The notes under the pieces were generated by a model, which was given only the letters and a program-made list of their open reading frames with translations, was not told the DNA's origin and made no database searches. From Nocardia lijiangensis NBRC 108240 (GTDB lineage: Bacteria > Actinomycetota > Actinomycetes > Mycobacteriales > Mycobacteriaceae): 51,817 bases of DNA. Positions 16,028 through 23,495 of this stretch are shown in pieces. The position numbers and the translations under genes were made by a program. Within the stretch, counting starts at the first letter, position 1; each line of letters begins with the position of its first letter. Location: NCBI RefSeq assembly GCF_001613045.1, contig NZ_BDBP01000076.1:1-51817 (forward strand). Direction: 5' to 3'.

Positions 16028-17005
16028 ATGACCGGAATGGACCGCCCGCGGCGGTTGCGCCGTACTCCCGCTCTACGCCGTCTCGTGGCTGAAACAACGT
16101 TGGAACCACGGCAATTGGTGTTGCCGATGTTCGTGGCCGACGGGCTGGACGAACCGCGGGAGATCGGGTCGATGCCGGGGGTCTATCAGCATTCGATGGA
16201 CTCGCTGCGCAAGGCGGCGGTGGAGGCCGTCACGGCGGGGGTCGGCGGGCTCATGCTGTTCGGCGTGCCCAAGCCGGAGGACAAGGACGCCGCAGGCACC
16301 CAGGCCAGCGATCCCAAGGGCATCCTGAACCGCGGCCTGCGCGCACTGGCCGACGAGGTCGGCGACGCGACGGTGATCATGGCCGACACCTGCCTCGACG
16401 AGTTCACCGACCACGGCCACTGCGGCGTGCTCGCCCCGAACGGCGCGGTGGACAACGACGCGACCCTGCACCGCTACGTCGATATGGCGATCGCCCAGGC
16501 CGAGGCGGGTGCCGACCTGCTCGGCACCAGCGGCATGATGGACGGCCAGGTCGGCGCGATCCGGCGCGGCCTGGACGCGGTCGGATGGACCGACACCGGC
16601 ATCCTCGCCTACGCCGCGAAGTACGCCTCGGCCTTCTACGGACCGTTCCGCGAGGCCGTCGGCTCCTCGCTGGAGGGCGACCGCCGCACCTACCAGCAGG
16701 ACCCGGCCAACCGCAGGGAGTCGCTGCGCGAACTGGATCTGGACCTGGCCGAGGGCGCCGACCTCGTGATGGTCAAGCCCGCCATGTCCTACCTGGACAT
16801 CCTGCGCGACGTCGCCGACCGGTCCACGGTGCCGGTGGCGGCCTACCAGATCTCCGGTGAGTACGCGATGATCACCGCCGCGGCGCAGCGCGGCTGGATC
16901 GACCGCCGCGGCGCCGTGCTGGAATCGCTGGTCGGCATCCGCCGGGCGGGCGCGGACATCGTGCTCACCTACTGGGCGACCGAGGCCGCACACTGGTTGT
17001 CGTGA
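16028..17005 (+). CDS. hemB: Delta-aminolevulinic acid dehydratase (porphobilinogen synthase)
   Basis: 325 aa from ATG 16028. It condenses two 5-aminolevulinate molecules to porphobilinogen. The two active-site lysines are visible in LAYAAKYASAFYGPFREA and DLVMVKPAMSYLDILRD. The metal-region signature is ADTCLDEFTDHGHCGVL, which keeps two of the three Cys expected for a zinc-type enzyme. Other signatures are RPRRLRRTPALRRLVAET and YQISGEYAMI. Separated from hemD by about 2 kb and probably transcribed on its own. The next gene begins inside its stop codon. Confidence 0.97.
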   Translation: MTGMDRPRRLRRTPALRRLVAETTLEPRQLVLPMFVADGLDEPREIGSMPGVYQHSMDSLRKAAVEAVTAGVGGLMLFGVPKPEDKDAAGTQASDPKGILNRGLRALADEVGDATVIMADTCLDEFTDHGHCGVLAPNGAVDNDATLHRYVDMAIAQAEAGADLLGTSGMMDGQVGAIRRGLDAVGWTDTGILAYAAKYASAFYGPFREAVGSSLEGDRRTYQQDPANRRESLRELDLDLAEGADLVMVKPAMSYLDILRDVADRSTVPVAAYQISGEYAMITAAAQRGWIDRRGAVLESLVGIRRAGADIVLTYWATEAAHWLS

Positions 17006-17532
17006 CGAACCACCCGAGACCGATGGGCGTCGTGCCGGTCCCGCCCCGGCCGCCGATGCCCGAAGACATCCGTACGGCCCGCCAACTGTGGTGGGGGATC
17101 ATCGGATTCGGTGTCGTGCAGCTGGTCGGCACGGTATTGACCTCGTTGCAACAGCGCGACGACCTCGACCAGCGGATGTTCGACCAGGGCAAGGCGGGCG
17201 ACCCGAATTTCGCCATGGCCACCGCCGAACTGCTGGTGTCACTGATGCTGGTCGCCATGGTGCTGGCCGGGTTGGCGCTGGCCGCAGGCGCGCTCGCGGT
17301 CGTGCACCAGTTCGGCCGCGGCAAGCTCTGGGCGCGCACCGTGCTGACGGTGCTATCCATATGGCTGGTGCTCGGCGCGGTCGCGGCGCTGTTCGCCCTG
17401 GACGCGGTGACCGGCGTGGCCTCGCTGATCGCGGGCGGCGCGGCGATCGTGCAGGGCGTGCTGGCGGGTGGCGCGCTGTATCTGAGCTACCGTCCTGACT
17501 CGACGCAGTACTTCCAGACCGACCGCCGGTGA
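17002..17532 (+). CDS. Membrane protein downstream of hemB (Rv0513-type)
   Basis: 176 aa from GTG 17002, overlapping the hemB stop (GTGA). A Pro-rich cytoplasmic head is followed by about four predicted membrane helices: WWGIIGFGVVQLVGTVL, ELLVSLMLVAMVLAGLALAA, TVLTVLSIWLVLGAVAALFA and VASLIAGGAAIVQGVLAGGA. No catalytic motif. The equivalent gene follows hemB in mycobacteria. Function unknown; coupling to hemB suggests co-expression. Confidence 0.85.
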   Translation: MTNHPRPMGVVPVPPRPPMPEDIRTARQLWWGIIGFGVVQLVGTVLTSLQQRDDLDQRMFDQGKAGDPNFAMATAELLVSLMLVAMVLAGLALAAGALAVVHQFGRGKLWARTVLTVLSIWLVLGAVAALFALDAVTGVASLIAGGAAIVQGVLAGGALYLSYRPDSTQYFQTDRR

Positions 17533-17689
17533 CCGAATGACGGTGGCGTCGCCGAGTTTGTCGCGATAACGCGGACATGTATGGTGAGGGTTGTCACAGT
17601 AGTTATGGGAACCGGTAGTTATTGGTCATGCGTTGTCTTGCGTTGCGTGAGGGCGTCATCCAGTTGGCTCCGGGAGATCGGAGGCATAG

Positions 17690-17809
17690 ATGCGAGTGGT
17701 GATCCAGCAGCCGCAGAGCATGCGACGAGACTTGCTCGTCCTGAGCCTGCTGATCCTGTTCGGCGTGGTCACCGTCGCCGTCCTGCTGCTGCCCGGGCTG
17801 GTCGGCTGA
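17690..17809 (+). CDS. Very small single-pass membrane protein (39 aa)
   Basis: ATG 17690, preceded by GGAGGC at 17680-17685. The 39-residue product begins MRVVIQQPQSMRRDLLVLSL and continues as one hydrophobic helix ending LLLPGLVG. A polar, positively charged N-terminus before a single transmembrane helix suggests an inner-membrane peptide. It precedes the repeat-bearing membrane protein, as small Rv0514-type proteins do in mycobacteria. The ribosome binding site and hydrophobic profile support expression. Confidence 0.75.
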   Translation: MRVVIQQPQSMRRDLLVLSLLILFGVVTVAVLLLPGLVG

Positions 17810-17873
17810 TTTCAGCGGCGGGGCGACTCGACGCCGGAGGGCGTCGGATGCGCGATCTGATGGGTAGCGCGGC

Positions 17874-18644
17874 GTGAGCGATGGCGACGCCGTGTTGTTC
17901 GCGGAGCCGGGTGCGCGCTGGCGCGCGGTTGCCTACGGCCCCCTGCTCTGTCTTCTCGTTCTCGTACTCGAGCTGGTCACATCCAGTCCCGCGCACTGGT
18001 TCGCTCTGATTTTCTGCGGTGCGCTCATCGCGGCTTTCGTTGCGCTGCAAGTGGTCGCAGGTCGCCGTCATGTGAGCGTCGAGCTCACCGAATCCACCTT
18101 GCGCCAAGGCGCCGAGACCCTGCCGCTCACCGGCGTCGCCGCCGTGCTGCCCGAGCGCGACGAGAACTCCTGGAATGATGAGGACTGGGAGTCGGCGCGG
18201 GCGCTCGGCGAGTTGAGCGGTGTGCCGCGCAGGCGGAAGGGGATCGGGCTGCGGTTGCGCGACGGTGGACTGGTGCAGGCGTGGGCGCGCGATCACCGAG
18301 GACTGCGGACCGCGCTCACCGAAGTGCTGGGGTCTGATGGCGCCGGGGTGCTGGAGTCGGACGGCACCGGGGCGTTGCGGCCGGACGGCAGCGAGGTGCT
18401 GCGGTCTGATGGTGCCGGGGTGCTGGGGCCTGATGGTGCCGGGGTGCTGGGGCCTGATGGTGCCGGGGTGCTGGGGCCTGATGGTGCCGGGGTGCTGGGG
18501 CCTGATGGTGCCGGGGTGCTGGGGCCTGATGGTGCCGGGGTGCTGCGGTCTGATGGCGCCGAGGTGCCGCGTGGTGATGGCACAGAGGTGCCGCGGGCCG
18601 AGGGCGCCGAGGAACGGCATGGCGAGAACGGAGCGGATGGGTGA
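17874..18644 (+). CDS. Two-helix membrane protein with octapeptide-repeat tail
   Basis: 256 aa from GTG 17874. Residues ~20-65 form two membrane helices (VAYGPLLCLLVLVLELVT and HWFALIFCGALIAAFVALQV). A PH-like/DUF3093-type segment follows (HVSVELTESTLRQGAETLPL to RLRDGGLVQAWARD). From about residue 152 the protein becomes twelve 8-residue repeats, five of them exactly LGPDGAGV, encoded by a 24-bp minisatellite. The DUF assignment is from memory and tentative. The tail is probably disordered. Its stop overlaps the GTG of the next gene. Confidence 0.8.
   Translation: MSDGDAVLFAEPGARWRAVAYGPLLCLLVLVLELVTSSPAHWFALIFCGALIAAFVALQVVAGRRHVSVELTESTLRQGAETLPLTGVAAVLPERDENSWNDEDWESARALGELSGVPRRRKGIGLRLRDGGLVQAWARDHRGLRTALTEVLGSDGAGVLESDGTGALRPDGSEVLRSDGAGVLGPDGAGVLGPDGAGVLGPDGAGVLGPDGAGVLGPDGAGVLRSDGAEVPRGDGTEVPRAEGAEERHGENGADG
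18327..18614 (+). repeat. 24-bp coding minisatellite, 12 units
   Basis: Twelve contiguous 24-base units in frame with the gene at 17,874. Five central units (18423-18542) are identical and encode LGPDGAGV. The flanking units are degenerate (such as LESDGTGA, LRSDGAEV, PRGDGTEV). The unit has no stop in several frames, so long opposite-strand open frames across it are artefacts. Confidence 0.97.
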
Positions 18645-18889
18645 GACGTGACATGGTGGTGGCGCTCGGCGAGGTCATCGCGGCCGTGGTCGCGCTGATT
18701 CTCGCGGTGCTGAGCTGGAGCCGCGGCGTCGTCACCACGTCGTTCGCGGCGGTCGGCGAGATGCCCTCCTTCGAAGCGACCCGCTTTGTCGCGCCGTGGC
18801 TGGTCCTCGCGGCGTTCCTGGTCGCGGTGGCGGGGCTGTGCGGCATAGACGCCGCGACGCGTGCCGTGCGATCCGCCGCGGAGAAGTAA
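18641..18889 (+). CDS. Small two-helix membrane protein (Rv2561/62-like size), unknown
   Basis: 82 aa from GTG 18641, overlapping the preceding stop (GTGA). Two hydrophobic segments are clear: VVALGEVIAAVVALILAVLS and FVAPWLVLAAFLVAVAGLCG. The loop between them is short and polar. The translational coupling to the repeat-tailed membrane protein suggests the two act together in the membrane. I do not recognise a family, and the size comparison in the name is only descriptive. Confidence 0.75.
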   Translation: MRRDMVVALGEVIAAVVALILAVLSWSRGVVTTSFAAVGEMPSFEATRFVAPWLVLAAFLVAVAGLCGIDAATRAVRSAAEK

Positions 18890-18949
18890 GCCGGACGACT
18901 CGTATCGCCCTCCGGGTTTCGCCGCCGTGCGGGCGGGAACATCCCACCC

Positions 18950-19189
18950 ATGAAGCCGGCAATCCATGCGAAGAAGATCGCTCTCGGGGTTGTGGCAGGT
19001 GGCCTGATCGGTGCGGCCGCCTCGGTGCCTGCCGCCGCCGCGCCCGTCGAATACACACCGCCGCCACCGGTGCCGGTGACGCCCGCGTTCGCCGCGACCT
19101 CGCCTCCCGGGCTGCTGAAAGTGCTGCCCGCACCGCTGGCCTGTCTGGTGGCCACCGGGTTCGGCTTGTCCTGCGCGGGCATCACCTAG
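18950..19189 (+). CDS. Small secreted protein, unknown function
   Basis: 79 aa from ATG 18950, with GGGCGGGAA upstream. A Sec signal peptide is clear: KKIALGVVAGGLIGAAASVP, then AAAAP. The mature part is about 45 residues, Pro-rich at first (YTPPPPVPVTP), then GLLKVLPAPLACLVATGFGL and a final Cys. It resembles the secreted peptides at 14,102 and 19,299: signal peptide, short Pro/Ala-rich linker, hydrophobic segment and two Cys. A secreted or cell-envelope role is likely; nothing more can be said. Confidence 0.75.
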   Translation: MKPAIHAKKIALGVVAGGLIGAAASVPAAAAPVEYTPPPPVPVTPAFAATSPPGLLKVLPAPLACLVATGFGLSCAGIT

Positions 19190-19298
19190 TTTGTCGTATT
19201 TGAAATAACAACGCTTCAAACTGTCGCGGTTGACCTACCATTCGTGTTGTGGCGCACCGGTATTCGCCGGTGGGCTGATCGAATGGAAGGTGTTGCTC

Positions 19299-19517
19299 GT
19301 GAAAGTTCTGGTCACGAGATTCGGCGCGGCCCTGATCGCGACCGCGGCGGTCGGCCTGGCCGCCGCGCCAGCGACGGCGGACCCCGCGGGTCTGCCGCTG
19401 GAGCCGACGGCGCCGGTCGCCGGTCTGGTGCCGGAGACCGGGTCGGCGGGAGCTATGAACGGGATCCTGTGCTCGTTGCAGACCCTGTCCGCCGCGCTGC
19501 CGTGCATGTACACGTAG
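19299..19517 (+). CDS. Small secreted protein, unknown function
   Basis: 72 aa from GTG 19299, chosen because GGAAGG ends 8 bases upstream; GTG 19290 is an alternative. The signal peptide is TRFGAALIATAAVGLAAAPA with cleavage near TADPAG. The mature part is about 45 residues, with Pro-rich PLEPTAPVAGLVPE and then GILCSLQTLSAALPCMYT, containing two Cys. It is the third member of the small exported group in this window. An inverted repeat TTTGAA-N10-TTCAAA (19199-19220) lies upstream and could be a regulatory site. A strong terminator follows at 19,619. Confidence 0.75.
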   Translation: MKVLVTRFGAALIATAAVGLAAAPATADPAGLPLEPTAPVAGLVPETGSAGAMNGILCSLQTLSAALPCMYT

Positions 19518-19618
19518 GCGTAACTCCGCCTCGGCGTCGGCTGTGCGCGGTCCCTCGACGGACTGCGTCCGGGCCGCGCCCGCTAGGGCCGAAACCCTCT
19601 GTCACCGAATGATTCACG

Positions 19619-19655
19619 CTCGCCCGCGGACTCCGGTCCGCGGGCGAGTTTCGCG
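19619..19655. terminator. Bidirectional terminator
   Basis: CTCGCCCGCGGAC (19619-19631) pairs perfectly over 13 bases with 19636-19648, leaving a TCCG loop. TTTCGCGTTT follows. It separates the small secreted gene (+) from the secreted protein on the other strand, which ends at 19658. Confidence 0.88.
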
Positions 19656-19657
19656 TT

Positions 19658-20050
19658 TCAGCGCGTCCAGCTCTGATACACGTCGAGGACGCGGCCGTTG
19701 CGCATCCACGGAGCGTTCAGGTAGAGGGTCACCGATCCGTCGGGGTGGCTCGCGGTCTCGGCGATCACCTGGCGCAGCGAGGCGTGCACGCCGCCGCTCT
19801 GGTCGCGGTAGAGCTTGGTGTCCTGGTGCAAGCCCGCACCGATCCGGTCCAGCGGCAGGAACATCGTGACCAGCGCGGGGGCAGGGCCGCCCGCTAGCCC
19901 GACCGTCTCCTCGTGGGTTAGTCGGACGCCGACGCGGCCTTGCTCGGGATCGGCGACCGGTACCGCCGCCGCGGCGGTGCCGGCGCCGAATACCGCTGCC
20001 GCGGTGGTGAATACGGCCAATGCTGCCGTGCTGACGAAGGTGAACCGCAT
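19658..20050 (-). CDS. Secreted protein, unknown function
   Basis: 130 aa from ATG 20050, with GGGAGG 6 bases upstream on the minus strand; a longer open frame to 20251 lacks support. The signal peptide is TFVSTAALAVFTTAAAVFGA with AAAA near the cleavage site. The mature part contains VGVRLTHEETVGLAGGPAPA, LDRIGAGLHQD and HPDGSVTLYLNAPWMRNGRV, ending LDVYQSWTR. No Cys and no known catalytic motif. It resembles a class of exported Nocardia/Mycobacterium hypotheticals. It is divergent from hemL. Confidence 0.85.
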   Translation of the reverse strand: MRFTFVSTAALAVFTTAAAVFGAGTAAAAVPVADPEQGRVGVRLTHEETVGLAGGPAPALVTMFLPLDRIGAGLHQDTKLYRDQSGGVHASLRQVIAETASHPDGSVTLYLNAPWMRNGRVLDVYQSWTR

Positions 20051-20220
20051 GAGGAGCCTCCCGATGGGTAGCTGCTGCGAAGACCAACCGAGATTACGGA
20101 CGTGCCGCCCGATATCGCGGCAAACGCCGCTCCGGCGTGTTGCCGCGGAGACTGCGGCGCGCGTCACTCTCCTACACCCTGTCGTCGACCGGGTTCGCCG
20201 GGGCTGCGACACTGGAGGCC

Positions 20221-21558
20221 GTGAGTTCTTCTCCGCGCGTGACCAGGGCATCGGTGCCGGTTTCCGCTCAGCTCTTCGACCGGGCGAGTTCGGTGATCCC
20301 CGGCGGTGTCAACTCGCCGGTGCGGGCGTTCAAGTCGGTCGGTGGCACGCCGCGGTTCATCGCGTCCGCGAACGGATACACGCTCACCGACGCCGACGGC
20401 AACGACTACGTCGACCTGGTGTGCTCCTGGGGTCCGATGATCCTCGGGCACGCGCACCCCGCGGTCGTCGAGGCGGTGCAGCGGGCAGCGGTCGGCGGTC
20501 TGTCCTTCGGCGCGCCCACCGCGGCGGAGATCGAGCTGGCCGAGCTGATCGTGGAGCGCGTCGCGCCGGTGGAGCGGGTGCGGCTGGTGAACTCCGGCAC
20601 CGAGGCCACCATGAGCGCGGTGCGGCTGGCTCGCGGCTACACCGGGCGCACCAAGATCATCAAGTTCAGCGGCTGCTACCACGGGCACGTCGACGCGCTG
20701 CTCGCCGACGCCGGTTCCGGTGTCGCGACCCTCGGCCTGCCCACCTCGCCCGGCGTCACCGGCGCGCAGGCGAGCGACACCATCGTGCTTCCGTACAACG
20801 ACCTCGACGCGGTGGCCGCGGCGTTCGCCGCGCACCCCGGCCAGATCGCATGCGTGATCACCGAGGCCGCCGCGGGCAACATGGGCGCGGTCGCGCCGCT
20901 GCCCGGTTTCAACGAAGGACTGCGCGCGCTGACCGCCGAACACGGTGCGCTGCTGATCATGGACGAAGTGATGACCGGCTTCCGGGTCAGCCGCTCCGGC
21001 TGGTTCGGCCGCGACGGCGTCGCCGGTGATCTCTACACCTTCGGCAAGGTGATGAGCGGCGGCCTGCCCGCCGCCGCGTTCGGCGGACGCGCCGAAGTGA
21101 TGAACCAGCTCGCCCCGCTCGGCCCGGTCTACCAGGCGGGCACCCTCTCGGGTAACCCCGTCGCCGTCGCCGCGGGTCTTGCCACGCTGCGCGCCGCCGA
21201 CGACGCGGTCTATGCCGCGCTGGACCGCAATGCCGAACGGCTGGGCGGCCTGCTCACCGAGGCGCTCGGCGCGGCAGGGGTCGAGCATCACGTGCAGTTC
21301 GCGGGCAATATGGTGAGCGTGTTCTTCTCCGACCGTCCGGTCACCGACTACGCCACCGCCAAGGCCAGCCAGACCTGGCGTTTCCCGGCCTTCTTCCACG
21401 CGCTGCTCGACGGCGGCGTGTACGCGCCGCCGAGCGCGTTCGAGGCGTGGTTCGTCTCCGCGGCGCTCGACGAGGACGCATTCGACCGAATCGCCGCAGC
21501 TCTGCCCGCCGCCGCGCACGCGGCCGCGGCCGCCACCCCCGAAGGATCCCGCGCGTGA
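20221..21558 (+). CDS. hemL: Glutamate-1-semialdehyde 2,1-aminomutase
   Basis: 445 aa from GTG 20221; upstream in-frame sequence to 20137 is not family-like. It converts glutamate-1-semialdehyde to 5-aminolevulinate, the product fed to hemB. Family motifs are SSVIPGGVNSPVRAFKSVGG, VNSGTEATMSAVRLARGYTG, and KFSGCYHGHVDALL. The PLP-binding region is LLIMDEVMTGFRVSRSGW, then YTFGKVMSGGLPAAAFGG, where Lys forms the Schiff base. GTLSGNPVAVAAG is also intact. Its stop overlaps the next GTG, linking it to the cytochrome c maturation genes downstream. Confidence 0.97.
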   Translation: MSSSPRVTRASVPVSAQLFDRASSVIPGGVNSPVRAFKSVGGTPRFIASANGYTLTDADGNDYVDLVCSWGPMILGHAHPAVVEAVQRAAVGGLSFGAPTAAEIELAELIVERVAPVERVRLVNSGTEATMSAVRLARGYTGRTKIIKFSGCYHGHVDALLADAGSGVATLGLPTSPGVTGAQASDTIVLPYNDLDAVAAAFAAHPGQIACVITEAAAGNMGAVAPLPGFNEGLRALTAEHGALLIMDEVMTGFRVSRSGWFGRDGVAGDLYTFGKVMSGGLPAAAFGGRAEVMNQLAPLGPVYQAGTLSGNPVAVAAGLATLRAADDAVYAALDRNAERLGGLLTEALGAAGVEHHVQFAGNMVSVFFSDRPVTDYATAKASQTWRFPAFFHALLDGGVYAPPSAFEAWFVSAALDEDAFDRIAAALPAAAHAAAAATPEGSRA

Positions 21559-22814
21559 GTTCCGACCACGACCAGCCCGGCGCCGCCCGCCGCGAACTAC
21601 CGAACAACCCAGATCCAACGACCGACCTCCCGCCGACCGCGGACTCCCCGTTCAGCGAGGCCGAGGCCCTCGGCGCGATCACCGAAGCCGAGATCGCCGA
21701 GGAGTCCGCCGCCCGCGCCTCGGAGTCGGCCGCTGCCGCCGCCGACCTCGATCTCGCCGATGCGCCGGTGGATGGTGACGCCTCGGGTGCGGAGAAGGCC
21801 GTCGATACCGAGACTGAGGCCGCTGCCGACGTGAGCGCTGCCGAGGCCGCGACCGCCGAAACCGCCGCCGACCAGCCTGCGATCGACACTCCCGCCGACA
21901 CGGTCGTCGATGCCGAGACGGTTGCGGCTGACGAGATCGCCGCTGCCGAGGCCGAGGCCGCGGCCGACGTGAGCGCGGCCGCCGCCGCGACCGTCGCTGA
22001 CGCCAACACCGCCGGTGCCGAGCCCGCCGCCGATCGGTCCGCGACCGACCTCGCTGCATCTGACGCGACCCCCGCCGACGAGCCGCCCGCTGTCGCCGCC
22101 AAGGCCACCGAAACCCCCGCGCGCACTTCGCGCGTCACCGCCACCTCTCGCTCCGGCGCGCCCGACCTCACCGAGGCGAGCTCCGGCGTCGAGACGATCG
22201 TGCACGTCCTGCGGCACGGTGAGGTGCACAACCCGAAGGGCATTCTCTACGGTCGGCTGCCCGGCTTCAGCCTGTCCGTCACCGGCCGGGCGCAGGCGGG
22301 TGCGGTCGCGCGGGCGCTGTCCGATCACGACATCGCCGTGGTGATCGCCTCGCCGCTGCAGCGCGCGCAGGAGACCGCCGCGCCGATCGCGGAGCAGCAC
22401 GGCGTGCTCGTGCGCACCGACGAGAATCTGATCGAGGCGGGCAACACCTTCGAGGGCCTGCGGGTGTCCGTCGGCGATGGCGCGCTGCGCAAGCCGCGGC
22501 ACTGGTGGAAGCTGCGCGACCCGTTCACTCCGTCCTGGGGCGAGCCGTATTTGCAGATCGCGCACCGCATGCTGGCCGCGGTGAACAAGGCCCGGGTCGA
22601 GGCCGCGGGGCGCGAGGCGGTGCTCGTCTCGCATCAGCTGCCGGTCTGGACGCTGCGGCGGTTCCTGCAGGGCCAGCGGCTCTGGCACGACCCGCGCGCC
22701 AGGCAGTGCTCGCTCGCCTCGCTGACCTCGCTGGTCTACCAGGGCGACACCCTCGTCGACATCGTCTACTCCGAGCCCGCGGGCGGTTCGGATCCCACGG
22801 TGCACGGCGCATGA
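21555..22814 (+). CDS. Histidine phosphatase (phosphoglycerate-mutase-like) with long Ala-rich N-terminal extension
   Basis: 419 aa, GTG overlapping the hemL stop. Residues ~210-419 form a histidine phosphatase domain: HVLRHGEVHNPKGILYGRLP (phosphohistidine at about 221), SPLQRAQETAAPIAEQHGV and AVLVSHQLPVWTLRRFLQG with the second His. It corresponds to Rv0525. The first ~210 residues are low-complexity and acidic, mostly Ala, Glu, Asp and Thr, with recurring EAAADVSAAEA-like motifs, and are presumably disordered. The substrate is unknown; true mutase activity is unlikely from context. Both ends overlap neighbours, so it is co-translated with hemL and the thioredoxin-like gene. Confidence 0.88.
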   Translation: MSSDHDQPGAARRELPNNPDPTTDLPPTADSPFSEAEALGAITEAEIAEESAARASESAAAAADLDLADAPVDGDASGAEKAVDTETEAAADVSAAEAATAETAADQPAIDTPADTVVDAETVAADEIAAAEAEAAADVSAAAAATVADANTAGAEPAADRSATDLAASDATPADEPPAVAAKATETPARTSRVTATSRSGAPDLTEASSGVETIVHVLRHGEVHNPKGILYGRLPGFSLSVTGRAQAGAVARALSDHDIAVVIASPLQRAQETAAPIAEQHGVLVRTDENLIEAGNTFEGLRVSVGDGALRKPRHWWKLRDPFTPSWGEPYLQIAHRMLAAVNKARVEAAGREAVLVSHQLPVWTLRRFLQGQRLWHDPRARQCSLASLTSLVYQGDTLVDIVYSEPAGGSDPTVHGA

Positions 22815-23464
22815 TCCGCGCCACCGCGTCCACGACGGCCCGGCCCGCGTCCGCACGGACGCCGGTCAGGCGGGTCGTGCCGGTGCTCGTAGCGTGCGTG
22901 GCCCTGGTCGCCGCGCTCGCGGGCTGCTCGACCGGATCGGACGCGGTGGCCACCGGCGGCACCTTCCAATTCGTCTCGCCCGGCGGCAAGACCGACATCT
23001 TCTACGATCCGCCCGCCGCGCGCGGCACCATCGGTGCGCTGTCCGGCCCGGACCTGATGACCGAGGGCAAGACCCTGTCGGTCGCCGACTTCCCCGGCAA
23101 GGTGGTCGTGATCAACCTGTGGGGCCAGTGGTGCGGGCCGTGCCGCGCGGAAGCGCCCGCGCTGGAGCAGGTCTACGAGGCCAACAAGGACAAGGGCGTC
23201 GCCTTCCTCGGCATCAACGTCCGTGATCCGCAGCAGGACAAGGCGCAGGACTTCGTCACCGACAACAAGGTCGGCTACCCGTCGATCTACGACCCGTCCA
23301 TGCGCACCCTGCTCGCCCTCGGCGGTAACTTCCCGACCAGCGTCATCCCGACCACCCTGGTGCTGGACCGCCAGCACCGCGTCGCGGCGGTCTACCTGCG
23401 GTCGCTCATCGCGGAGGACCTGCGGGAGATCGTCGATCGGCTCGCCGGGGAGGGCGGGCAGTGA
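22811..23464 (+). CDS. TlpA/ResA-like lipoprotein thioredoxin
   Basis: 217 aa from ATG 22811, overlapping the preceding stop. The N-terminus is a lipoprotein signal: VACVALVAALAGCSTGSD, with lipobox LAGC. The thioredoxin domain contains VVVINLWGQWCGPCRAEAPA with the WCGPC active site, and a cis-Pro near TSVIPTTLVLDRQHRVAAV. It is anchored on the outer face of the membrane. There it should keep apocytochrome c CXXCH cysteines reduced for haem ligation, receiving electrons from CcdA encoded next. Corresponds to Rv0526. Confidence 0.93.
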   Translation: MIRATASTTARPASARTPVRRVVPVLVACVALVAALAGCSTGSDAVATGGTFQFVSPGGKTDIFYDPPAARGTIGALSGPDLMTEGKTLSVADFPGKVVVINLWGQWCGPCRAEAPALEQVYEANKDKGVAFLGINVRDPQQDKAQDFVTDNKVGYPSIYDPSMRTLLALGGNFPTSVIPTTLVLDRQHRVAAVYLRSLIAEDLREIVDRLAGEGGQ

Positions 23465-23495
23465 TGGGGTGTCCGACCGTGCGGGGAGTGCGGTG

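Noticed and set aside
15793..16092. Short frames between the Sel1-repeat gene and hemB
   Set aside because: Composition is biased and no ribosome binding site or conserved motif is seen; the interval must contain divergent promoters.
18423..18542. Possible CRISPR array
   Set aside because: The units are contiguous with no spacers and keep the reading frame; this is a coding minisatellite.
18293..19219. Long minus-strand frames with Pro/Ser or His/Pro repeats
   Set aside because: They are the complement of the 24-bp coding minisatellite, which has no stop codons in several frames; no ribosome binding site or domain supports them.
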